Of a DNA stretch of 9,223 bases, positions 1-5,694 are shown piece by piece. Both the position numbers and the translations under genes were made by a program. The stretch comes from Desulfurococcales archaeon. Its GTDB lineage: Archaea; Thermoproteota; Thermoprotei_A; Sulfolobales; Desulfurococcaceae. The stretch spans positions 1 through 9,223 of the forward strand of contig JALWQP010000010.1 in assembly GCA_027083045.1 (NCBI GenBank), read 5' to 3'. Below the pieces are notes generated by a model. It had not been told where the DNA came from, ran no database searches, and worked only from the letters and a program-made list of their open reading frames with translations. Positions within the stretch are counted from its first letter, which is position 1; each line of letters begins with the position of its first letter.

Positions 1-245
1 TGCTCGTATAGTCTCTTTAGTCTTTCCCCGGCCTTCTTCGTCACAGCACCTGTTACGACAAGTATGTCTCCATGTCTTATGCTGGGGGCCAGCTTTATCC
101 CGAAACGCTCTACGTCGTAAAACGGGGTTAAAGCGGCTAAAACTTCTATGTCACAGCCATTACATGCACCAGTATTAAAATGAACGAGCCACGGGGTATA
201 TCTTATGATCTTGGCTTTCCCGTCGCTCTTATTTTCTTTCCCCAT
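1..245 (-). CDS. mbhJ: Group 4 [NiFe]-hydrogenase small subunit (MbhJ/EchC family), 3'-truncated by window edge
   Basis: Only the first 81 codons are present; the gene continues past base 1. The start is the ATG at 243-245, the only ATG after the in-frame stop at 276-278, preceded by a GGGGAAG-like Shine-Dalgarno. Residues 22-35 read HFNTGACNGCDIEV, followed by LAALTPFYDVERFGIKLAP and GDILVVTGAVTKK (59-71). This is the signature of the hydrogenase/complex-I small subunit that holds the proximal [4Fe-4S] cluster. Cys28 and Cys31 form the CxxC pair used by hydrogenases, not the adjacent CC of NuoB. In the family, this subunit sits on the cytoplasmic side of a membrane-bound, ion-pumping hydrogenase and passes electrons between ferredoxin and the NiFe site in the large subunit. 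The hyp genes and a HycI-type protease nearby favour a true hydrogenase (Mbh/Ech-like) over the related Mbs/Mbx sulfur-reduction complex, but the fragment alone cannot separate them. Confidence 0.9.
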   Translation of the reverse strand, partial: MGKENKSDGKAKIIRYTPWLVHFNTGACNGCDIEVLAALTPFYDVERFGIKLAPSIRHGDILVVTGAVTKKAGERLKRLYE

Positions 246-282
246 GAAAATCTTCCCCGGGTAAGGCTTATTCCTTCAATGA

Positions 283-290
283 ATATAAAA
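283..290 (-). promoter_or_regulatory. Candidate proximal TATA box for the mbhJ-like gene
   Basis: On the minus strand this reads TTTTATAT. A TATA box here would put the transcription start near 261, leaving a leader of about 15 nucleotides before the ATG at 245, a short leader typical of crenarchaeal genes with a Shine-Dalgarno. It competes with the distal box at 331-338. Confidence 0.45.
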
Positions 291-298
291 TCATGATG

Positions 299-312
299 TT
301 AGGACAGCCTAA
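299..312. repeat. Small inverted repeat TTAGG-N4-CCTAA
   Basis: Perfect 5-base arms at 299-303 and 308-312 surround a 4-base spacer. It lies between the two candidate TATA boxes of the mbhJ-like gene and over the start site predicted from the distal one (about 309). A dimeric regulator could bind here, but arms this short also occur by chance. Confidence 0.3.
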
Positions 313-319
313 TGGGAAC

Positions 320-329
320 GATATTTTGT
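320..329. promoter_or_regulatory. Shared 10-mer GATATTTTGT, copy 1 (upstream of mbhJ-like gene)
   Basis: The same 10 bases recur at 7972-7981 upstream of the surface-protein gene, and GATATGTTGG (8 of 10 matching) occurs at 2718-2727 between hypF and korD. In the sense of the minus-strand genes the motif reads ACAAAATATC and here directly follows the distal TATA box. The function is unknown and AT-rich intergenic DNA raises the chance of coincidence. Confidence 0.3.
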
Positions 330-330
330 T

Positions 331-338
331 ATAAAAGT
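331..338 (-). promoter_or_regulatory. Candidate distal TATA box for the mbhJ-like gene
   Basis: The minus strand reads GATTAAAACTTTTATAAC, with CTTTTATA as the TATA box and an A-rich BRE-like stretch just upstream. It lies 14 bases after the hypF stop and would start transcription near 309, about 64 nucleotides before the ATG. A promoter here suggests the hydrogenase gene can be transcribed separately from hypF even though both read in the same direction. Confidence 0.45.
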
Positions 339-351
339 TTTAATCTCGTTG

Positions 352-2670
352 TCAATGCTTCTTCGATGAGACGATGAGATCGGCAGCTATGACCTGTCCG
401 AAAGCTATCCCCCCATCTCCTAGCGGTATTCTTCTGGGCAGGAATACCTTGTCGGCCGCGTTGCGTATGCCCTTAACGATCAATGAGTTTACTCCCGCAC
501 CTCCAGACACGACTATTCCGTCACACCCATACTTCTCACAAATAATCATGGCTGCTTCGCCGAGCGCGTTTCCGAGAGCATACTGTATCGTGTATGCTAT
601 TCTCCTACGGCTATAGCTATGATTATATAGGAGATCGATAACGGATTCTATGATTGGATCAGTGTCAATTATGATCTTACCATCATCAGAAATGATCTCC
701 GCGCTTATGTCTTTAATTGGAGGGGGCTCGGAATTATTCTCGAGCATGATCGCCGGTTCTCCCTCATATGTCCTTTTCCAGCATATCCTCAGCAACGCGC
801 TTACAGCGTCGAGGAATCTACCAGTACTTGTTGTGAGGAAACTGCGTCCTACCTCGATGAGTCTAGAGACTGCCCTATATTCTTTGAGCCTACCTGGTAC
901 GAGGTCTTCTAGGCCAAGCCTCTTAACTATTGTATTTGCTTCTACGCCGTATATGTCGAGAAGAATACTGTAGAGGTACCTTGCTGGGTATACCACGTCT
1001 CTTTCGCCAGTGATCCTGTGTGGTTTTAGATGCCCTGCTCTCTCATACCATGGGCTATACGTGTCGAACACTATGATCTCTCCTCCCCATATGCTCCCAT
1101 CATCACCGTAGCCTGTCCCATCAATAGCTATCCCAACAATGATTCCCTCTAATCCGACATCATAAGCCGCGCCAAGCACATGTGCGTAATGGTGCTGGAC
1201 AGGAATAGTGTCTAGATCTTTCTCCTCAGCATAGCGTTTGGCTAGCACGCTGCTAAAGTACTCGGGATGCTTATCATACGCTATAACGGGTTTCTCTACC
1301 CTGTAGGCTCTCCGTAGAAAACCTATCTCGTACAGGAGGTCTTCCTGCGCTCTTGGATGATCCATGTCTCCGATATAGGGTGTAAGAACTATTTTGTCCT
1401 CGAAACCGATTGCCGCAGCATTGGACAGGTCTGCACCGAAACCAATTATCTCGCGTGAAAGATTCCTCTTAATCCTTATCCAGAGGGGTGCATAGCCTCT
1501 GCTCCTCCTTATAAATACTGGTTCCCCATCAGTGAATCTCATCACACTATCATCGACACGGTGAACTATCTCTCTGTCGTGTACGAGGAAATAATCGGCT
1601 ATTCCTGAGAGTTTTTCCTTCACACATTCTTCGTCTCTGCACATGGGTTCTCCATGGATGTTACCGCTCGTCATTATAGCGAATCGATCCCGGGTTTCCA
1701 TGAGGAATAGGTAATGGAGACCGGTATAAGCGCGAAAAACTCCTTCGTATGCCATCCCTGGGCTTACAAGCTTGCTTACGGGGGTATCTTTTCTCTTAGG
1801 AAGCAGTAGTATCGGGGCCTGAGGTGATTCTAGAAGCCTCCGGGCCTCCTCGTCGAGATAAACGAGTTTCTCAGCTATAATAGTATCAAGCACCATTACA
1901 GCGAATGGTTTGTTAGGCCTCTTTTTTATCTCGCGAAGCCTTCTAACTACGTCGTCATCGCTTGCCAGTGCTGCTAGGTGATAGCCTCCAAGCCCCTTGA
2001 TCGCGATGATGTATCCCTCGTCTAGGAGTTTTGCCGCTTCCCTTATTGGATCCCGCGATCTTACTTCGTCCCATTTATTATTGTAGAGTTTGAGTCTGGG
2101 CCCGTCCCGTGGACAGCTGATACCCTGGGCATGATATCTTCGAGTGTTTCCTAGATCTCTATATTCTTTCAAACACTCAGGGCAGAGCCTGTATTTCTTC
2201 ATGCTTGTGTTTACGCGATCGTACGGTATATCGTACATCATGGAGTATCTTGGGCCACACCAAGCACAGCTGTTGAAAGCATATCTATACCTCCTATTGC
2301 TCGGATCGAGTATTTCTCTGAGACAATCGCTACATATTGCAAAGTCTGGTGGAATATTGCTTCTTCTTATGAGCTTCCTCCTGCTCGGCAGTATGATGAA
2401 GCTAGTATAGCCTGCCGGCTCATGTATTTCGACGCGTTTCTCCTCAATAATCGCCGGAGGGGGCTTCTCCTCGTCTAGAAGCTTGATGAACATCGAGACC
2501 TTCTCATCTGGGCCTTCGACCCATATCTCGACCTCGCTGCCCCCGGTATTTACAACATACCCTTTCAAGCCGAGCCTAGAGGCTAGTCTATGGACGAATG
2601 GCCTAAACCCTACGCCCTGTACGAGGCCGACAGCGATTATTCTAGCTGCTATCGTGTCCACATCATCCAC
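352..2670 (-). CDS. hypF: HypF, carbamoyltransferase for [NiFe]-hydrogenase cyanide ligand synthesis
   Basis: HypF uses carbamoyl phosphate and ATP to carbamoylate the C-terminal Cys of HypE, the first step to the CN ligands of the NiFe site; it acts in the cytoplasm. The full family architecture is present in 772 residues. An N-terminal acylphosphatase domain has VQGVGFRPFV at 17-26. A zinc-finger region carries C113/C116, C135/C138, C163/C166 and C186. A YrdC-like domain spans about 205-395 with KGLGGYHLA at 225-233 and RPNKPFAVM at 251-259. A Kae1/carbamoyltransferase domain follows, with QHHYAH at 492-497, DGTGYGDDGSIWGGE at 517-531, SGGAGVN at 722-728 and GDGGIAFGQ at 751-759. Oddity: the eighth zinc-finger position, normally Cys in CPxCGP, is Asp189 (CPRDGP). 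The annotated start is GTG; see the start-site entry for a second GTG three codons later. It diverges from korD and lies upstream of the hydrogenase gene. Confidence 0.97.
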   Translation of the reverse strand: MDDVDTIAARIIAVGLVQGVGFRPFVHRLASRLGLKGYVVNTGGSEVEIWVEGPDEKVSMFIKLLDEEKPPPAIIEEKRVEIHEPAGYTSFIILPSRRKLIRRSNIPPDFAICSDCLREILDPSNRRYRYAFNSCAWCGPRYSMMYDIPYDRVNTSMKKYRLCPECLKEYRDLGNTRRYHAQGISCPRDGPRLKLYNNKWDEVRSRDPIREAAKLLDEGYIIAIKGLGGYHLAALASDDDVVRRLREIKKRPNKPFAVMVLDTIIAEKLVYLDEEARRLLESPQAPILLLPKRKDTPVSKLVSPGMAYEGVFRAYTGLHYLFLMETRDRFAIMTSGNIHGEPMCRDEECVKEKLSGIADYFLVHDREIVHRVDDSVMRFTDGEPVFIRRSRGYAPLWIRIKRNLSREIIGFGADLSNAAAIGFEDKIVLTPYIGDMDHPRAQEDLLYEIGFLRRAYRVEKPVIAYDKHPEYFSSVLAKRYAEEKDLDTIPVQHHYAHVLGAAYDVGLEGIIVGIAIDGTGYGDDGSIWGGEIIVFDTYSPWYERAGHLKPHRITGERDVVYPARYLYSILLDIYGVEANTIVKRLGLEDLVPGRLKEYRAVSRLIEVGRSFLTTSTGRFLDAVSALLRICWKRTYEGEPAIMLENNSEPPPIKDISAEIISDDGKIIIDTDPIIESVIDLLYNHSYSRRRIAYTIQYALGNALGEAAMIICEKYGCDGIVVSGGAGVNSLIVKGIRNAADKVFLPRRIPLGDGGIAFGQVIAADLIVSSKKH

Positions 2671-2672
2671 CT
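2667..2672 (-). promoter_or_regulatory. Shine-Dalgarno AGGTGG bearing on the hypF start
   Basis: The minus strand reads CTAGGTGGATGATGTGGAC. The longest frame starts at the GTG within AGGTGG (2668-2670). The same hexamer sits 5 bases before a second in-frame GTG at 2659-2661, which would give a 769-residue protein starting MDTIAARII. The hexamer makes the second GTG a serious alternative start; the acylphosphatase domain is intact either way. Confidence 0.5.
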
Positions 2673-2700
2673 AGCTGTTCTGGCTCAATAGCTTCCATGG

Positions 2701-2717
2701 ATTAACTGGGTATTAAC
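2701..2717. repeat. Direct repeat ATTAAC x2 with 11-base period, between hypF and korD
   Basis: ATTAAC at 2701-2706 recurs at 2712-2717, one helical turn apart. The pair lies about 55-70 bases upstream of the predicted korD start site and overlaps the weak hypF TATA-like element. This placement suits a regulator acting on both divergent promoters, but six-base repeats in AT-rich DNA may be chance. Confidence 0.3.
2707..2716 (-). promoter_or_regulatory. Weak TATA-like element for hypF
   Basis: The minus strand reads CGTTAATACCC, with GTTAATAC as the only TATA-like stretch at a suitable distance. It would place the start near 2685, about 15-25 nucleotides before the candidate GTG starts. The match to the archaeal consensus is poor. 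Confidence 0.25.
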
Positions 2718-2727
2718 GATATGTTGG
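2718..2727. promoter_or_regulatory. Near copy of shared 10-mer (GATATGTTGG), hypF/korD intergenic
   Basis: It matches GATATTTTGT (320-329 and 7972-7981) at 8 of 10 positions. With its left flank, AACGATATGTTG (2715-2726) matches AACGATATTTTG (317-328) at 11 of 12. It sits about 45 bases upstream of the hypF start in the same orientation as the copy before the mbhJ-like gene. Confidence 0.25.
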
Positions 2728-2740
2728 GTGCTACGCCGCC

Positions 2741-2748
2741 TTTTTATT
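2741..2748 (+). promoter_or_regulatory. TATA box of the korDABG operon
   Basis: TTTTTATT, preceded by a run of C and G, is the best TATA match in the hypF-korD gap. A start site about 26 bases downstream of its centre falls near 2770, leaving roughly 17 nucleotides before the TTG at 2787. This position argues against translation starting at the upstream ATG at 2721, which would lie outside the transcript. Confidence 0.6.
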
Positions 2749-2774
2749 CAATTATCAATAATAACAAGTATCGT

Positions 2775-2780
2775 GGGGAC
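2775..2780 (+). promoter_or_regulatory. Shine-Dalgarno deciding the korD TTG start
   Basis: GGGGAC lies 6 bases before TTG 2787-2789 and supports that codon as the korD start. No comparable site precedes the ATG at 2721. Confidence 0.45.
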
Positions 2781-2786
2781 CCTGTA

Positions 2787-2996
2787 TTGGCTCACTACAA
2801 GGTGTTTATCAATAAGAAGCTTTGTAAGGGATGCGGTATCTGCATAGAGATCTGTCCTAGGAACGCCCTGAGGTTCAACGGGATAAATCCTGAGACAGGT
2901 TATAGGAATCCAGAGCAGGTCGGCGAGTGTATAGGTTGTAGACAGTGTATGTGGTACTGCCCAGACCAAGCAGTAGTGGTGGTGGGTGAGCAGTGA
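2787..2996 (+). CDS. korD: 2-oxoacid:ferredoxin oxidoreductase delta subunit, 2x[4Fe-4S] ferredoxin-like
   Basis: KorD relays electrons from the TPP site of the KorAB core to soluble ferredoxin. With the TTG start the protein has 69 residues and two complete cluster motifs: C13, C16, C19, C23 (CKGCGICIEICP) and C48, C51, C54, C58 (CIGCRQCMWYCP). The frame is open back to an ATG at 2721, but the extra 22 residues resemble no ferredoxin N-terminus and the TATA box lies inside them. HYKVFINKKLCKGC is a typical delta-subunit beginning. It is the first gene of the operon, and its TGA overlaps the korA GTG in a GTGA, indicating coupled translation. A free-standing ferredoxin is possible but unlikely given the context. 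Confidence 0.9.
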   Translation: MAHYKVFINKKLCKGCGICIEICPRNALRFNGINPETGYRNPEQVGECIGCRQCMWYCPDQAVVVVGEQ

Positions 2997-4096
2997 CGGA
3001 GAGATTATTTCTGAGCGGTAACGAGGCGGTCGTGTACGGGGCGATAGATGCAGGCTGTAGATTCTATGCTGGTTACCCGATAACACCCAGTAGTGAGATA
3101 ATGCATCTGATGGCGAAGGAACTGCCGCGTGTGGGAGGAGTGTTTATACAGGCGGAGGATGAGCTAGCAGCGATCAATATGATCATAGGGGCCTCATGGG
3201 CGGGGCTAAAATCAATGACAGCCACTAGTGGGCCTGGATTCAGCTTAATGCAGGAGGGCATAGGATACGCTGTTATGACTGAGACACCACTCGTTATCGT
3301 GGATGTGATGAGGGCCGGGCCGGCCACAGGACAAGCAACAAAGTCTGCCCAGGGCGACCTCATGCAGGCTAGGTGGGGTAGGCACGGAGACCAGTACCTG
3401 GTCGTGATCGCTCCTATGACTCCACAGGAGGCATATGATCTTGTCATAGAAGCCTTCAATATAGCCGAGGCCTATAGAGTACCCGTTGTATTCCTAATGG
3501 ATGAGTTCATCGGCCATGGTAGGGAGATAGTTGTGAGGAGGGGTGCCGATAAACTAGTTGAGCGGAGGAGGCCAAGTGATCACGAGCCGCCTTTCGGCAG
3601 CAAGGATCCAAGGATACCGCCTCCCATGCCGAGGCTTGGTGAGGGCTACTACGTGCTGGTGACGGGGTCGACCCATAATGAATGGGGATACAGGGACGTC
3701 CATGGGTTCGAGACACACTATAGGCTCGTCACGAGACTCAAGGAGAAGATCTGGGGCAACATAGACAAGATATTCAAATACAAGGTGTACGGGGACCCTG
3801 ATGCACGGAGAATAATAGTTTGTTTCGGATCAACTTGTAGGCCAGCGATAGATGCTGCCGAAAGGGTGGGAGGAACAAAGGTTCTCCGACTAATAACGCT
3901 GTGGCCGCTAAATTATGACAAACTAGCGGAGGAGCTCAGCGGTGCTGAGAAGGTTGTAGTGCCAGAGCTAAGCCTAGGACAACTGGTATATGATGTGGCC
4001 CAAGTATACCCGCGGAACAAGATGCGTGTGGTCAATAAGGTGGGAGGAGGTATACCGATCTATCCATCCGAGATAATAAAAGCCCTGGAGGCGTGA
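2993..4096 (+). CDS. korA: 2-oxoacid:ferredoxin oxidoreductase alpha subunit (probably 2-oxoglutarate)
   Basis: KorA forms the CoA-dependent decarboxylating core with KorB, converting a 2-oxoacid to the acyl-CoA plus CO2 and reduced ferredoxin. The 367 residues show the family marks: GNEAVVYGAIDAGCRFYAGY at 9-28, YPITPSSE at 28-35 (the loop that contacts the substrate 2-oxo group), QAEDE at 53-57, TSGPGFSLMQEG at 78-89, and AGPATGQATKSAQGD at 108-122. The length fits the unfused archaeal alpha subunit, unlike the gamma-alpha fusion of Sulfolobales. The GTG start is preceded by GGTGGGTGAG (2981-2990) and overlaps korD by four bases. The substrate is assigned by resemblance to KorA and the DABG gene order; another 2-oxoacid cannot be excluded. 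Confidence 0.93.
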   Translation: MTERLFLSGNEAVVYGAIDAGCRFYAGYPITPSSEIMHLMAKELPRVGGVFIQAEDELAAINMIIGASWAGLKSMTATSGPGFSLMQEGIGYAVMTETPLVIVDVMRAGPATGQATKSAQGDLMQARWGRHGDQYLVVIAPMTPQEAYDLVIEAFNIAEAYRVPVVFLMDEFIGHGREIVVRRGADKLVERRRPSDHEPPFGSKDPRIPPPMPRLGEGYYVLVTGSTHNEWGYRDVHGFETHYRLVTRLKEKIWGNIDKIFKYKVYGDPDARRIIVCFGSTCRPAIDAAERVGGTKVLRLITLWPLNYDKLAEELSGAEKVVVPELSLGQLVYDVAQVYPRNKMRVVNKVGGGIPIYPSEIIKALEA

Positions 4097-4100
4097 CATA

Positions 4101-4931
4101 ATGGCTGAGCATTTCGGCCTCAAATACCTCAGGAGAGAAGTCCTACCAACAGCTTTCTGCCCAGGATGCTATAACGGGATACTCATGAATGCATTGTTCC
4201 AAGCATTCATGGAGCTCGGCATAGAGGATCTAAAGAGATTCGTGTTTGTCAGCGGGATAGGTTGTTCTTCATGGATACCCAGCCCGTTCATAAGAGCCGA
4301 TAGTCTCCACACACTACATGGAAGAGCAATACCAGTAGCTACTGGTGTCAAGCTCGCAAATCCTGAGCTCAACGTTATCGTGATAGGCGGCGATGGAGAC
4401 CTCGCAAGTATTGGTGGGAACCACTTGCTCCACGCCGCGAGGAGGAACATGGATCTACTGGTTATAATGATAAATAACCAGGTCTACGGGATGACCCGCG
4501 GACAAGCAGCCCCAACAACGCCTCACGGAATGATAACGCCGACAACGCCCTACGGCAATCCGGAGAGACCAATGGATGTAGCCTCCATTATAGCTGGTAC
4601 GAACGCCAACTATGTGGCAAGATGGTGTATATCACAGTATATTCCTCTGAAAAACAGTATCAAGGATGCGCTATCCCGGTATAGCAGAGGGTTCAGGTTC
4701 ATAGAAGTATATGCTCCATGCGTAACCTATGTGGTCAGGAGGGAGGGTAAGACGCCGGGAGAGAAGCTGAAGGAGCTCATGAAGAAATGCGTCAGAATAG
4801 AGACGTGGAGGAGGATGAGTCCCGAGGAGCGAGAAAAACATGTCGCGACAGGAGTCTTCAAGGCCGAGGATAAGCCCGGCTTCATTGAAACATACAAGAA
4901 ATACATAGCTCAAGCCCTGGGTGAGAAGTAA
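4101..4931 (+). CDS. korB: 2-oxoacid:ferredoxin oxidoreductase beta subunit, TPP-binding
   Basis: KorB binds thiamine diphosphate and a [4Fe-4S] cluster. The TPP motif runs from GGDGD (96-100) to INNQVYGMT (124-132). It is followed by APTTPHG and TPTTPYGNP (137-154), typical of OGOR-type beta subunits. C20 and C23 (FCPGCYNG), C55 (GIGCSS) and C207 (YAPCVTY) have the spacing of the four cluster ligands known in archaeal 2-oxoacid oxidoreductases of this type. The length, 276 residues, is normal. The ATG start lies 4 bases after the korA stop, with GGAGGCGTGA upstream, and its TAA overlaps the korG ATG by one base (TAATG). The substrate specificity is inferred, as for korA. Confidence 0.94.
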   Translation: MAEHFGLKYLRREVLPTAFCPGCYNGILMNALFQAFMELGIEDLKRFVFVSGIGCSSWIPSPFIRADSLHTLHGRAIPVATGVKLANPELNVIVIGGDGDLASIGGNHLLHAARRNMDLLVIMINNQVYGMTRGQAAPTTPHGMITPTTPYGNPERPMDVASIIAGTNANYVARWCISQYIPLKNSIKDALSRYSRGFRFIEVYAPCVTYVVRREGKTPGEKLKELMKKCVRIETWRRMSPEEREKHVATGVFKAEDKPGFIETYKKYIAQALGEK

Positions 4932-5446
4932 TGCATTCAGCAGGATTTCTCGGGATGGGTGGTCAGGGAATAGTATTTGCGGCGACTGTTCTGGGTGAAA
5001 CACTTTATAGGCTAGGCTACTATGTCGCTCAGCTGCAGAATTATGGGGCATCTGTTAGAGGAGGCGCTGTCTACGGATATGTGGTCTTCGATGAGGACGA
5101 GATAGTTAATCCCTTCATAGAGGAGCTAGAAGTCCTCGTGATACTGCATGAGCAGGGGCGCAGAAGATGGGAGAACATAGTCAGGAAATCCAGAAAGATA
5201 ATTTACGACAAAGACCTCGTTAAGCCCGTGAAGAACGGAATAGCCATGCCAATAGCAGAGGAAGCGGATAAGCATGGTGTCTACAGAGCCCTGAACATGG
5301 TTGCCCTCGGCATAGCGTCGAGAATCCTTGGAGTGAAAGGTATTGATAAGGTGGTCGATGAGGTCCTGAGAAGCAGGAAGAACTATGAGCTAAACATTAA
5401 CGCCTACGAGATCGGCTTAGAACTAGCGGGGAGAGCAAGGATTTAA
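4931..5446 (+). CDS. korG: 2-oxoacid:ferredoxin oxidoreductase gamma subunit
   Basis: The gamma subunit packs on the alpha/beta core and belongs to the CoA-contacting domain of these enzymes. In 171 residues it shows the family opening GFLGMGGQGIVFAATVLGET (5-24), a Rossmann-like glycine loop, and QNYGASVRGGAVYGYVVF (36-53), the second conserved block. The start ATG overlaps the korB stop by one base and is preceded by GGGTGAG (4919-4925). It is the last gene of the operon. Its TAA is shared head-on with hypC through TTAA 5443-5446, leaving no space for a terminator before the opposing gene, so its transcript must end inside hypC antisense. It is also named korC in some genomes. Confidence 0.93.
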   Translation: MHSAGFLGMGGQGIVFAATVLGETLYRLGYYVAQLQNYGASVRGGAVYGYVVFDEDEIVNPFIEELEVLVILHEQGRRRWENIVRKSRKIIYDKDLVKPVKNGIAMPIAEEADKHGVYRALNMVALGIASRILGVKGIDKVVDEVLRSRKNYELNINAYEIGLELAGRARI

Positions 5447-5676
5447 AGAAGCCCTATCTCTCTGAATAGCTTAAGCATTTCTTCAAGCTCCTCTTCATCT
5501 ATCCTACTGATCGCAATCCCGGCATGCACCATTACATAATCGCCAGGCTTAATCGTCTCATCATCGGCAAGACCCAGTATGACCTCCTTACTTACTCCGC
5601 CCATCAGTACAGTCGCTATTTTTAGCATTCCTTCACGCCTTATACTGAGAACCTTAGCGGGCACACCTAGACACAT
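5443..5676 (-). CDS. hypC: HypC, [NiFe]-hydrogenase maturation chaperone
   Basis: HypC, with HypD, carries the Fe(CN)2CO unit and delivers it to the apo large subunit. The 77 residues begin MCLGVPAKV, the hallmark N-terminus with the essential Cys2 exposed after Met removal. GDYVMVHAGIAISRID (45-60) is the second conserved block of the small beta-barrel. The charged C-terminal helix, EEELEEMLKLFREIG, is usual. The ATG at 5674-5676 lies 18 bases after the hypE stop, with a strong GGAGGGG at 5685-5691 on the minus strand, so it is co-transcribed with hypE. HypD, its usual partner, is not in the window. It converges on korG with a 4-base stop-codon overlap. Confidence 0.97.
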   Translation of the reverse strand: MCLGVPAKVLSIRREGMLKIATVLMGGVSKEVILGLADDETIKPGDYVMVHAGIAISRIDEEELEEMLKLFREIGLL

Positions 5677-5694
5677 GTTCTCAATGCCCCTCCA

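Noticed and set aside
246..351. Possible C/D-box sRNA or other small RNA in the hypF-mbhJ gap
   Set aside because: An ATGATGT resembling a C box is present at 293-299, but there is no matching CTGA D box at a suitable distance on either strand.
2721..2786. 22-residue N-terminal extension of korD from the ATG at 2721
   Set aside because: The operon TATA box lies inside it, no Shine-Dalgarno precedes the ATG, and the residues do not look like a delta-subunit N-terminus.
3073..3459. 128-codon minus-strand frame opposite korA
   Set aside because: It lies entirely within korA coding sequence and its translation is low-complexity antisense.
5678..5692. Five-codon mini-frame ATG GAG GGG CAT TGA between hypE and hypC
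   Set aside because: Its bases include the GGAGGGG Shine-Dalgarno of hypC, so the frame is most simply a by-product of that site.
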